64,000 nt of DNA from Undaria pinnatifida (taxonomy: Eukaryota; Sar; Phaeophyceae; Laminariales; Alariaceae): the NCBI GenBank assembly GCA_012845835.1, contig JABAKD010000002.1, positions 18,103,629-18,167,628 of the forward strand. The letters run 5' to 3'. The notes below the pieces were generated by a model, which did not search any database, was not told the origin of the DNA, and saw nothing but the letters and a program-made list of their open reading frames with translations. The translations under genes and the position numbers were made by a program. Positions within the stretch are counted from its first letter, which is position 1, and each line of letters starts with the position of its first letter. This document shows positions 9,646 to 19,698 of this stretch, piece after piece.

Positions 9646-10290
9646 AGCCCCACCGGAAACCGACCTCCTATCAGTGGCCTTGCTGGCGTAGTCTGCATCC
9701 GCATACGCAACCAGCTCCAGTCTACTGCCTCTCTGAAGAGTAATGCCAAAATTACTCGTGAAAAAAAACATACTCTATATTAACCGCTGTCTTCCAGTGG
9801 ATCTCCCTGGGTGAGTTGGTGTACCTGGCTATATCCGGACGTGTCTGATTGGCGAGACACATCAAGCACCCTACCAGTTCGCGGAAAGGCCAGCCGCCCT
9901 CGGGTAAGTCGCATTGAACTCTTCGAGTGTAAGGCCCTTTTCAAGCGGGTTTCTCCTACCCGAAATAACGCCGAACTTCAAAGCTGTGTTTTCAGCGAAA
10001 GCTTGCTGCGAGATCGTCAAAGTGCCAGCATCCCGATCTCTAGAATACCGGCAGCCAGCATACCACCTTAGCTCGCCTAGGTTGTTAATCGGAAATAAGC
10101 GGTTCAAGTCTTCGCAAAATTGATCGCATCTAGCCTTCCGACCTACTGCGAAGATATCGTCCACATGAACTACTGTTACCAATAGTCCACATGAACTACT
10201 GTTACTATGGAATGACCCGTCATCCAGAACGATTTGAGCCAAAAACAATCTACCATTGTCGTAGCACGCGTTATCAACGAACGAATGCAC
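9646..10290 (-). pseudogene. Ty1/Copia RT-RNase H fragment
   Basis: Minus-strand frame 9871-10290 reads VVHVDDIFAVG (RT catalytic box), FCEDLNRLFPINNLGELRWY and LTISQQAFAENTA. These are very close to the Copia element at 27665-29041. RNase H sequence follows at 9586-9771 (VAYADADYASKATDRRSVSGG), in another frame. About 20 bp are missing after TRPDIA relative to the full element, and a 27-bp tandem duplication sits at 10160-10210. Both ends are truncated, so it is a dead fragment of the same Copia family. Confidence 0.88.
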
Positions 10291-12100
10291 AGCGGCGAAC
10301 GATCGACGTGGTCACAGCAGGTTTATACAGGGAAGAACTTTATAACGATGTGGAAATAAAGGCAAATACAAATGGCCTCAAATACACGGAACACTGAGAG
10401 ATAAAATGGCCTTCTTCACGGGGACACATGCTACGGCAGAGGTGCGCCCATCCATTTCTGAGGCTTCTCACTTGAGGAGGTTAACATCTTACGTGAACCT
10501 CACTGATAAACAAATCAGAGAAACACGAAGAAAGGTCATCACGATGAACAGTCACATTGCGAAAGAAGAAAGCAGTTCCGACGAATTTCAGATAAGGGAC
10601 CTCGTCAATCACAAATATGTAAGCTGCAAGAAGTGCTGTCTGTCTCGCAGAACCAAATTCAAGAAACTACTACAACAACGTTCATCACGTTGTTTTACAC
10701 GGCCATTGATGGACTGGGCACGTCGTTCCCGGCTTCCTGTTGCCTCTGTATGCGCGCTGGCCCGGTCACGCCCACCGTGAGGCTTTCAAAGAGCTGACCT
10801 TACTACCTGGTCGCCCCTCGTTTGGGGGGAGTGTGCTGCTTGCGCTTGCGGACTAGGAACCACGTCCTGAAGGGGCCAAGATACGGGCGTAGATCCAACC
10901 CTTCTCGCCCTAACCCTCAACTCTGACCCCGACCCAAACCCAAAACGAACCAAGAATGGGCGGCAAACGCGGCTGCGCCGCTGTTCAACATTTTATTGTA
11001 AGCCGATTTTCGGGCCGAAAATTGGTTCTCAGCCGATCGGAGGGAGTAAAGCCCCAAGGATCCGCGCGGACAGGTAGTTTTGTATGCGTTTTTCAAACAG
11101 ACACTAATAGCCTAATATGTATGTTTCTGCTAAAAAAAACACGAAGATATGTTGTACAGCTATATGCTGAAGGTGCCGGCATCCTGGACACGACGAGGGT
11201 CGAAGCCATTGTCTAGATACCAGGATGGTGATCAATCAATCAGTGATGGCACAGCGCTTTAGCCCTTTGATGCCATCAAATGTCACCATCTCCAACAGCT
11301 GCTTGTTCGAATCTGACCAGCTTTCGTACGGCGTGTAAGATGGTTGGGCGTTCCCCCAGTCTATTCCGTACACCTGGTATTTCACAAGCAAAGGTCGGGG
11401 GCGTACGACGCGGTCGGAAAGGGGGGGGACGCGAGTGGCCATAGTAAGTATACGGACCAGCACATGCAAGGGATAATTATTCTTGAAAAAATTTCAGTTC
11501 AATCGCCAGCCGAAACGATTTTCTAATGCGGTGGCGGGTTTAGCGAAAAATCCTCGTGATCGACACGGCTCTTCGGCTGAGCTATGCCCAATGGCACATA
11601 CATCCCACCATAGAGGTGTAAACCTTTGACGTTTTAGGTTTCGCGTCACATGAGAACCTTCAAGTCCCCACCCACAGAGTGATTTGTATATACAGATAGC
11701 TGTAACCCCGATGAGCAATCCCGTATGGCCTACAAGTAGTGGTATGGTATTCCACTGGGAGCCTAACAAGGCGTAAGACGTGGGATACGGCTGGATACAA
11801 AAGAGTTTTGAAGGCATGTGCGTATAGGAAAAAAAGGGGATGATGATTTTGCCTCGCGGAATTGAACGCTATTCAGTTCGTCCGTGGCGCGTGTGGAACT
11901 AATACAAAGAGCTTATCCAGTACAAGCGGGTGACCAATGTAGAACCTGCCTGGTAGAGAAACCTGCAAAGGGTAGCCTGTGTCTGTACCAGCCCCCTTCA
12001 TCTTATTATACTAGGCATACAAAAAGCATGCTGCAAGAGAATAACGACATTCGAACGGAACTGGGTTAATTAAGGAGCCACGTCATTCAGAGTGTATCGT
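10291..12100. other. unassigned, repeat debris
   Basis: No supported gene. At 10253-10275 and 10425-10480 there are copies of short dispersed motifs (GTAGCACGCGTTAT and GCTACGGCAGAGGTG). At 10908-10920 a CCCTAACCCT run resembles telomere repeat. Short open frames here show no recognisable domain. Confidence 0.4.
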
Positions 12101-12368
12101 GACCAAGGCTACGGTAGGGGGGGTACCCCCGTCTTCACTAGTGCGTTTGAGCCACTCGCACGAGTGGCTCTGTACCTCACGGATGAATATGGTTTAAACA
12201 GTTGTTTTGGAGCAGCTTAGACTACCTTTGCATCGCGGATTGATTTCGTCAGTATAAACATGAAGAAAACGTAAGATAGCAAAAGAACAAAGGGGTTACT
12301 CGCTCGAGTGGCCCCTAGCCACTGAAATTCAAGGCCCAAAAAGGGATCCCCCTACCGTAGCCTTGGTC
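12101..12368. mobile_element. MITE, family with 4-bp target duplication, copy 1
   Basis: A 268-bp element. The terminal inverted repeats are GACCAAGGCTACGGTAGGGG and its complement, over 20 bp and essentially perfect. TCGT flanks both sides (12097-12100 and 12369-12372), a 4-bp target-site duplication. Each end has a subterminal palindrome: GAGCCACTCG/CGAGTGGCTC at 12149-12170, and a similar one at 12292-12315. There is no coding capacity, so it would be mobilised by a transposase from elsewhere. Nearly identical to 39809-40078. Confidence 0.9.
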
Positions 12369-13065
12369 TCGTATTTTTCCCTAATAACCCTAACTGTGCT
12401 ACATCCCTAAGGTAGCATGCGTGCAATATCGTTCAAATCTCATCAGGCAAACGTTTGTTCGACACCTAGGCAACGTTACTTCTCAATATGGAGTTATTGC
12501 GATAGACTATATACGTTTGTTTTTTCCTCAACGTCGCTGTTGTGTTCAAAAGATGTGTTTAGGATGAGGGTAGACAGCTCCTCAAGTCAGGAACCTCAGT
12601 TAGAAAAAAATGAAACGCACCACTACCACCCATGGAGCATCGACATTTCTGCACACAAGTGCGGATGGAATTCGCCTTCAGGGGATGCTGAACCCTGCTC
12701 GGCTGGAGGGCAACGTCTGATGTCGTAGTTTGGTGCCAGATACCACGGGAGGATGTCGCGGAAATCTGAGTTCGCGCTAACTAGTTGGAGGAACAAAAGC
12801 GGCACAGCATCTGACGTATTTAGCGTATACATTGAAGAAATACGAACTGTGCGGCAAAATTTGTACCTAGCCAAGCGACTGGACTTCGTGTCTGCTGACA
12901 ACCGTGTGGCTCTTTCACACTGCTAATTTATTTTGTGTTTTATTAATGCATGACACGATAAAGGCGCACTCGGTTGTTTCTGAAGCCCCTCATCGACGGC
13001 GGTCAGTCTAACTCAACGAAACATTGACTGTGAGAAAATCGGCAAAAAAAAACTGAAAATTCTCA
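12369..13065. other. unassigned sequence
   Basis: Short open frames only, with no domain recognised. Confidence 0.4.
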
Positions 13066-13192
13066 ACATTCCCATGCATGGCTTAGGTGGAAACGTAAAC
13101 GATATTACCCGACCTTGGGTAGTTCCTCACGTCTGAAGATCCCCGTCGGCCAGAAAAGGTGTGCCCTGAAACTGCTACTCTTATCGTAGCAA
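13066..13192. repeat. dispersed repeat related to 47057-47152
   Basis: Shares in order a CCATGCATGGCTTAGG-like start, CCCGTCGGCCAGAA, and TTATCGTAGCAAGCG. At both loci MITE-like sequence follows. Probably a non-autonomous element of unknown type. Confidence 0.55.
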
Positions 13193-13364
13193 GCGTCTGT
13201 TCGCCAACATTATGTAAAGCATTGACGATGATACCCTAAACCTTTAACTTTCACAAACGTTTCTCCCGATATATTTGGGGTCGTCGAATGTGACCACACA
13301 GTTTCCTTGGACTGGAAAGTCGGCTCAACCATGTCACCAGACCCACATAGACATCCGACGAAGG

Positions 13365-13572
13365 CTAGCCTACGGTGGGGGTACCCTCATCTTCAGTACA
13401 GGGTACGGTATGTACCACACAACTCGCACCACTGACTCTGTACCTTACGGGGACAAGCTACTTTGAGAGGTGACCCAGGCTACCGCAGGGGGGTGGGTCA
13501 CTATTGGGGTAATATTTTTCTGATATTTTGCTGTAGGTCGGCATCACTCGCGCGAGTGACCCCCCGTTGTTT
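13365..13572. mobile_element. degenerate MITE-family remnant
   Basis: CTACGGTGGGGGTACC followed by CATCTTCAGTAC resembles one MITE end. AGGCTACCGCAGGGGGG and the palindromic CACTCGCGCGAGTGACC (13542-13558) resemble internal and subterminal parts. It is rearranged and no target duplication is visible. Confidence 0.55.
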
Positions 13573-13827
13573 CTCCTCAGTCTTTATATTCCGTGCTGTT
13601 TTAATTTAGCGATATGAACCTCAAATGGAATGGTGATTTGCCATCCATGCGTCTAAGACATCCTATAAAGCCTTTCTGCGTCCGTGAGGTGCAGAGTCTT
13701 TCGTCAGAAGAACGTGAAAGTGCCTCCTGCAGTGAAAACAGAGGTACCCTCCATACCAAAGTAGCATTGGTCAGAGGGTTTGGCTCAGCGTCGCTTACCG
13801 TTTCATTGTGCTTTATATCGCAGACGT

Positions 13828-13912
13828 AGTACAATAGCAGTATAATTGCAGCATAGTAGCAGTATACGTACTAGCAGTATAATAGCAGTACAATAGCAGT
13901 ATAAATGTGTAC
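13828..13912. repeat. AGCAGTATAAT minisatellite, array 1
   Basis: Imperfect tandem units of about 11 bp (AGCAGTATAAT and variants). Also present at 15973-16113 and 39686-39733. Confidence 0.85.
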
Positions 13913-14574
13913 CTGGTATGATCATTCTTCTTTCCGGAGATTCGGGCAGGGTTTTTTTTCGTCTCGGCCTTAGTATGCGATTCTCGGAACTGGAATTCTC
14001 GGTCAAATAGCTTCGTTCGAGCGCCGTCTGCGGGGGGCGGCTCAAACGCCCCTCGCCCTGCCGTATCCGTTCCGCACCTCGACAAGAACGCGGATAGACG
14101 CTGAGCGACACGAGCGAGATGTGCGGTTTATTTCTGGTATTTTGGGCGGTATACGCCCGAGCTATTCTTGGATCTTGGCACATGTAGAGCTTGAACGAAT
14201 AAATAATGGACAACATTTCCGAATTGGCATCTAAATTACTCCCCGACAATGCTATTTTTCATGGCCGCCTCAAAGCGCTTGCCCTATCTATTCAGGAGCG
14301 TGCGCTCGCTGGAGACGTTATGAATGGTTATGATAGTTGTTAGTGTCGTCTGAGTACTGCAAACTGTAGTACGTGGAGAGAGGATAGCTCCGGAGATCGC
14401 TCTTGCGAAGTCGGTGATAATTAATTAACGAATTGGAAAATATATTTGGTTGTTTTTCTGCGTAAATAACCCACTCACTGTGAGTGTTACTGACGTCAAG
14501 TGACAGCAGGGGGTAGTGTTACGTGTCGTTAGTTTGATCCTCCTGAATCAACCCTACCATTGATAACGAAGGTG
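13913..14574. other. unassigned sequence
   Basis: No supported gene. A 148-codon minus-strand frame runs through this area into the minisatellite and looks spurious. Confidence 0.4.
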
Positions 14575-14774
14575 GTGGTAGGTAGACAGTAGGATGGCGT
14601 GCTTTGTTGTTTCTGTCGTCCCTGGCTCCGTTACTCCGTTGCTGTGGTCGTTTGCCGGTCAAGTGCGAGCGGTGGTGTGTTGGTACGTAGCTGACAAATA
14701 AGTTTGTGTTGCTTCGTGCTGGACGTGCTCTTTATTGCTGCTGATTGCTGATTGATCATCTCTTCTATAATAGT

Positions 14775-15080
14775 GTTTTTTTTTTTTTTTTGACGCACTT
14801 CTATTTTCCAGCTTCTGGACATACAAGCCGTGGTCACAAGTGTCGTCCTTCCCTCTCCCCCCCCCCGGTTATTGCCTTAAATTTTTTTGGCGCATAGGGT
14901 TCAGCACCCACTGATCGTCGATTTTTCATCGAGTGTTGCTAACTCACGCTCTTGTGCTTTCCGCAAGTCAATTAGTGTACAACACGAAAAATTAGACGAG
15001 TACGCACTTGGGGTGATTCGAACTCACGAAGCTGACCTATACCAGGCTCGAGGATATAACCTGATACGCCACCGGAGCAG
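14775..15080 (-). mobile_element. tRNA-derived SINE, minus strand
   Basis: On the minus strand it starts near 15080 with CTCCGGTGGCGTATCAGG, which includes box A (15060-15071). Box B-like GAGTTCGAATC is at 15015-15025. The body and the GTGACCACGGCTTG motif match the SINE at 8968. A T run at 14774-14793 is the A-rich tail on the minus strand. Confidence 0.8.
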
Positions 15081-15100
15081 TGAGTGATATAAAGCCGGTC

Positions 15101-15190
15101 GCCCCGGTGGTCTAGTGGTGGGGTTACACTCGAATATTACTACTAGTAATACTAGCGTTGGTCCTTGAGTTGAATAACCACTGTTGTAAG
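15101..15190 (+). promoter_or_regulatory. tRNA-like Pol III promoter, head-to-head with the SINE
   Basis: TGGTCTAGTGG at 15108-15118 is an exact match to the box A found in tRNA genes such as tRNA-Glu. A degenerate box B candidate (GAGTTGAATAACC) lies at 15167-15179. It points away from the minus-strand SINE start about 20 bp to its left. Function is inferred from motif spacing only. Confidence 0.5.
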
Positions 15191-15600
15191 CTCTGTTGGC
15201 TTTATTTATTTGCAGAAATAAATGGGGAAAAAAGGATCAACTAACTGCTGAAATCGCCTATTATTAATAGCAGCGTGGGTAGGTACAAATCGACGCGAAT
15301 CGACGAGGGAAAAAAATGTCGAATTCTTTCCGCGATCAAAATCAGGGCAGGTACCGTTGTGAGGAGGGGGAAGGGGAGCCCGCTATATGTAAGTTATACT
15401 ACTGCATTGGGAGGGCAAGAATAGTGCGAGCATCACAATAAATGGGATGGGAAAAATTAAAAGAAGTGAAGCGTATTGCTGCTGCTGTAATAATACGATA
15501 CCCAAGCAAGTTGCACCGATCGACTCGATCTGGACTGACTACTACTACTGTTTTATTATGCGATTGGTCCACGTACAACTCCTCTAATCACACGCAGCGG

Positions 15601-15972
15601 ACATGGTCAGTCACTCTGCTGGCCCCGGATGCTCGATTGAGTAAAACTATCATAATAAACGCGCTCGACACGTTTCATCGCCAGACTCAAGGGTCAATCG
15701 GCGTGTGCTCGGATTTATCCGATCGAAATCTGATTAATGAAGCTCGGAATCGGATTCACATACAAAACGGTAGCTATTAAGAGTAGTACATTGTTATGAT
15801 TGTTGGTCTATGTCGAACTCTTGGCAATATCGTACATACTGTACGCGCAGACTGTGATTGTGTGTGGTGACATTTTTTACTCCACCAAGTATGGAATCGA
15901 ACAATTCGAAGTGCTGCCCTGCCCTACCCGAAGCATGGGTGCCGGCGTATGCCGGCAACCATGCGGAGCCCT
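15601..15972. other. unassigned sequence
   Basis: Nothing recognised between the composite repeat and the next minisatellite. Confidence 0.4.
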
Positions 15973-16113
15973 TGTAATATCAGTTTAATGGCGGTATAAT
16001 AGCAGTGTAATATCAGTATAATAGCGGTATAAGAGCAGTATAAGAGCAGCATAACAGCAGTATAATATCGTAGCAGTACAATAGCAGTATAATAGCAGTT
16101 TAATTGCAGTATA
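15973..16113. repeat. AGCAGTATAAT minisatellite, array 2
   Basis: About 12 imperfect units of 11-12 bp (AGCAGTATAAT and variants). Confidence 0.88.
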
Positions 16114-16289
16114 ATAAAATCGTTCAACGGAAGCCCCCCCAACTTTCTTCAGCGAAATCGCCGGTGTTTTGAAACGAGCTCCCGGCCGTATCTCCTGATA
16201 TACGGTACCCCCTGCCCCCTCGATATCGTCGTTCAATAGCCCTTTGCAACCAAGGAAATACATGAAGGTATTTTCCAAGGTTGTGTTCT

Positions 16290-16690
16290 GTAGGGTACTC
16301 ACAAACCATACCCGGGGTATTTACCCGGGTATTACCCTACAAAGATCTTCTGTAAGTTCTGTAGGACATTTATACCCGTACCCGGAACACCTCGAAGTTC
16401 TGTACGGCCTTCATACCCGTACCCGAAAAATCTGGGAGTTCTGTACGCCCGTGCCCACTATACCCGGGGTACGGGTACAGCATCTTATACCCGCTCGGAA
16501 CTTCTGTGAGTTCTGCAGGCCCGTGCCACAATATCTGAAACTTCTGGAAGCTCTGTAAGACTTCCGTACCCGTGCCCAGAACTTCTGGATGTTCTGTAAG
16601 AACCCCGTACCCTTACCCGGAAGTTCTGTGAGTTCTGCAAGACTGTGGTACCATACCCCGGGTACCGGTATCCGTTTGTAACAATACCCG
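16290..16690. repeat. CCCGGAACTTCTG repeat element, copy 1
   Basis: Imperfect units of about 40-46 bp built from TACCCGTACCCGGAACTTCT, GTAAGTTCTGTAAGAC and CCCGTGCCACAATACC. The same longer order of variant units (AAACCATACCCGGG, then ACGGGTACAGCAT) recurs at 38830-39600. This points to a dispersed element rather than independent satellites. Confidence 0.85.
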
Positions 16691-17105
16691 GAGTGGCCAG
16701 TACAAATAGTAAATTTCGCAAATTAGGGTCGAGCGCGTTCTGACTGCGTGTCTCGTGTTGAGCATTCTGACGTCACGTATTTTCCGTCATGCTGACGCCA
16801 CACCCCCGACACGAACTTACACAGAACCAACCCCCCCCCCCACAAATACGCATGCACAACAACACGCCCACTCGTTCACAATAACCCGCAGCTCAGACAC
16901 AAAACCAAAGAACACAAACACGCACATCCGTCAATACTTGTAGCATATGTGCACCCGCGGAGAGGGAATATGGATGCGGCGGATCCGCAAGGATCCCCGC
17001 CTGACATGGTAGGCGGCAGTTTATCTACCCCCCCTCCGTCAGACAGGTGGCGGCAGTTCGTCTCTTCCACCAGCAGCCGGGAGCCAGCCCGAGGTAATCG
17101 AGGTG
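16691..17105. other. unassigned, C- and CA-rich
   Basis: A poly-C run near 16830 and CA-rich sequence to about 16930. No gene. Confidence 0.4.
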
Positions 17106-17123
17106 GGTTGGGGTTAGGGTTAG
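17106..17123 (+). repeat. telomere-like TTAGGG run
   Basis: The 18-mer GGTTGGGGTTAGGGTTAG immediately precedes the 5'-truncated LINE at 17125. The identical 18-mer lies at 59049-59066 beside another LINE fragment. Confidence 0.8.
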
Positions 17124-17124
17124 G

Positions 17125-17367
17125 ATGTTCGCGGGATTCGTAGCATGTATGGGGGAGGAGCGTTTGTCACAGAGGGTGATGTTTGGGGAGCTTGTTGGGG
17201 GTAAGGGCTACTCTGGGAGGCAAGAGAAGGACTGGCTGGCTCATCTAAAGGAGGATATGTCGGTCTTTGGACTGATATTCGAAGAGTGGCGAAAGGCTGC
17301 TCAGAAGGCGGGCAGATGGTTTCGACGAGTAGAGGAGGGACCTGAGTTTCATGCGGAATTGGCATGA
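17125..17367 (+). pseudogene. LINE C-terminal domain fragment
   Basis: Reads [28 protein letters not shown] and [19 protein letters not shown], matching the end of the protein in copies 1 and 2. A 2-bp deletion after about 17350 (GAGTTTCATGCGG versus GAGTTTCTCATGCGG in copy 1) shifts the frame shortly before the G-rich tract. Confidence 0.85.
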
Positions 17368-17445
17368 GACGGAGAGACACAAAGCTGCAGAGCGACGCGC
17401 AAAGGTCGCGGCAGCGCCATCCACCGTCGGCATCTCTAAGCGGCC

Positions 17446-18077
17446 GGGGAGAGGGGGGAGGGGGGGGAGGGGGAAGTGGGGGAGGGGGGGAGGGTGGAGG
17501 GAAGGACGGGGGAGGGCAGGAAGGGGGAGGGGGGGAGGGGCGGGCGGGGGGAGGAGAGGGGGAGGGGGGAGGGGGGAGGGGAGGAGGGGTGGAGGGGTGG
17601 AGGCGAGGAGGGGGGAGGGTGGGAGGGGGGAGGGGGGGAGGTGGGAGGGGGGGAGGGAGGAGGGGGGGGGGATGGGAGGGGAGAGTGGGGGAGGGGGGAG
17701 GGGGGGATGGGGGATGGGGGAGGAGGGAGAGGGGGGGGGGTGAGGGGGGAGGGGGGGAGGGGGGAGGGGGGCAGGGGGAAGGGGGGAGGGGGGAGCGGGA
17801 GGGGGGTGAGGGGGGGAGGGTGGAGGGGAGGACGGGGGAGGACAGGAAGGGGGAGGGGGGGAGGGGCGGGGGGGGGGAGGAGGGGGGAAGGGGGGAGGGG
17901 GAAGGGGGCGAGGGGGGAGGAGGGGAGAGGGGGAGGGGGGAGGGAGGAGGGGAGGAGGGGGGGAGGGGGTAGGGGAGGAGGGGGGGAGGGGGGAGGGGGG
18001 TAGGGGGGTAGGGGGTAGGGGCGAGGGCGGAGGGGGGGGGGGGGGAGGGGAGAGAATGGGGAAGGGGGGGAGGGGAG
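17446..18077 (+). repeat. expanded GGGGGA-type homopurine tract
   Basis: About 630 bp of almost pure G/A on the plus strand, the longest of three homologous LINE tracts. It creates long spurious Pro-rich frames on the minus strand and Gly/Arg frames on the plus strand. Confidence 0.95.
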
Positions 18078-18786
18078 ACCTCCTGCCCAAGAGACTGAAG
18101 TCTGGGTCTGGCTATCATCGTTTTGAAATTTTATGGGTCTTCCAATGGCCGTCACAAGTTAGCGTAATGCCGCCCCGACTTCTTCGCCTTGTTGCGTTCT
18201 CTCCCCAAAGCCATTGATACACTTGATACCCTCTTATGAGCCCAACGCCGTCTTTAGTCAGTTCGTAGGGCCTGCTAGTATGACGTTTTATTCTCTTTTC
18301 CTTTCATTGATTCCTCTTCTTGTCTTGTCTTTTTTGCTTTTCTTGTCTTCTCTTTGCTTTCCCTTCCTTTCCATGTTCGGTTCCTTTTCTTTCTTTCCTT
18401 TCCTTTCCTTCGTCTTCTTATCTTTTCGTTATTTCTTTTTGCCAATTGACTTGGGTCTGACGCGCGTTTGCGTAGTGATAGGTACTACGTATAATTTACA
18501 CGTGGTAGTCTTTCTTGGATGGCAAGCGGTTATAGTCGGTTTTACCAGGCGCGAGTAGTGAGACTCATGCACCCGTATGGACCTGGCACATCGTAGAATG
18601 ACTCCTGACTTCATTTTGTATATGTTTTGCGCGGAGGTATGAATTGCATCAGCTGTGATATTTGCGTGTACCACCTTTGGTTTATTTTATTTTTTCCCCT
18701 GGGGTGTTTTTTTCTCAGCTCCAGATCGACTGGAGCCTGTCCTGTGACCACGGACTTGATTATGCCAATTAATATGAGAACAACAA

Positions 18787-19284
18787 TCGAGGTGGATGAC
18801 ATAAAGCCGTGGTTTGGAATTACGCTAGCGCTCGTGTTCGACATTAAAGGAGAGGGGTGCGTTTTGCCCGCGGACATCGTCCAAGCCGTCGATGACTTCA
18901 AGGTGCCGGACGGCTACGGGAGAGAGGGTTCCCGCGAGCGGTCGTTTATGTGCTCGCTAGGAGTGTACGTCGTCCCATTAGCGGAGGAGGATCACAAGTG
19001 CAAGTATTTTTGCATGGCGAACCCCGCGCGCCGCGAAAAAAAAACGACGGTTCCCTTGAAAGGGCGACCACGGCAACGTGAACACCCACCACAAGAGCAA
19101 ACACAGACTGCGCGGAGTGGCTAGCGCTGTGAAGGCTGAAAATCTAAAACAAGCGAAAGGGAACATCCAGCGGAGCCTCGAGGCGAGCAAGAACTCCTGT
19201 TTTGGAACGAACAGGTATGTGTATGTCAAATTGCAAACTTGTTATCGAACACACATCAGACGGATCTGGGCAAGGGCGTACTAA
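18787..19284 (+). pseudogene. broken BED-type zinc-finger coding fragment
   Basis: Directly after the LINE tail, the frame ending at 19124 reads KPWFGITLALVFDIKGEG, then EEDHKCKYFCMANPARR. A one-base shift near 19062 moves the meaning to the frame of 19078-19284 (GNVNTHHKSKHRLRG, then ENLKQAKGNIQRSLEASKN). Together they resemble a BED-type finger: a Cys pair, a basic stretch, and a His-x3-His (HHKSKH). Where a second Cys is expected there is Arg (CGC, one transition from TGC). BED fingers are common in hAT-type transposases and some chromatin proteins. I favour a transposase remnant, but a host gene piece cannot be excluded. Confidence 0.5.
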
Positions 19285-19550
19285 AATATATGACAATAGA
19301 ATATCGACAGCTCGCCATCCATTTTTAAAACCCATATAAGGGGGGTATACCAAAACCAAGTGTAAAAAGCGTTTGAAAAATATCGCGTGTTGAAAATTCG
19401 TCGAGAAATATCAGCCCGCCGGTATGTTTTGCGGACTTTGTTGGACTGCGATTTAGTTTTGCCTTTTTTCAACCCTGCCCTGGTCTGGGTAGTGAACGGA
19501 AGGGAGGGAATTGGCATCTGGTCTCACGCGCACGTTAGTTTATCATATAT
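19285..19550. other. unassigned spacer
   Basis: Contains at 19301-19318 the 18-mer ATATCGACAGCTCGCCAT, also at 6279-6296. No gene. Confidence 0.4.
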
Positions 19551-19698
19551 GCGATGGCAGCCAAGCTCGCCTCCCCGATACCCGGCACTAATACCGGAAG
19601 CGTTGATATCATGGTCTCAGTACTAACCGAGACGCTACTGTCGAACGCGGCCGATATAGCGCCCCCTATTCGGCGCAAACAAATACCAAGGGGCTGGT

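Larger units (their letters stand above)
14575..15600. repeat. composite SINE-bearing repeat, copy 1
   Basis: About 1 kb that is repeated in the same orientation at 62625-63655. It contains a minus-strand SINE and, head-to-head with it, a second tRNA-like start on the plus strand. Shared landmarks include GTCGTTTGCCGGTCAAGTGC, AAATGGGGAAAAAAGGATCA and CCAAGCAAGTTGCACCGATC. Similarity fades after about 15600. Confidence 0.85.
17125..18786 (+). mobile_element. 5'-truncated LINE copy 3
   Basis: It begins inside the C-terminal domain and runs through a very long G-rich tract (17446-18077), the 3' UTR with its T-rich segment (18284-18440), and the terminal GAGAACAACAA at about 18776-18786. 5' truncation is normal for target-primed reverse transcription. 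The element is otherwise inert. Confidence 0.9.

Noticed and set aside
15924-16302. Tyr/Leu/Ile-rich minus-strand frames
   Set aside because: Translation of the 11-bp AGCAGTATAAT array.
17120-18155. Very long Pro-rich minus-strand frames (239-332 codons) and Gly/Arg-rich plus-strand frames
   Set aside because: They are translations of the homopurine tract of a LINE 3' region. Low complexity, no start context, and frames in all registers.
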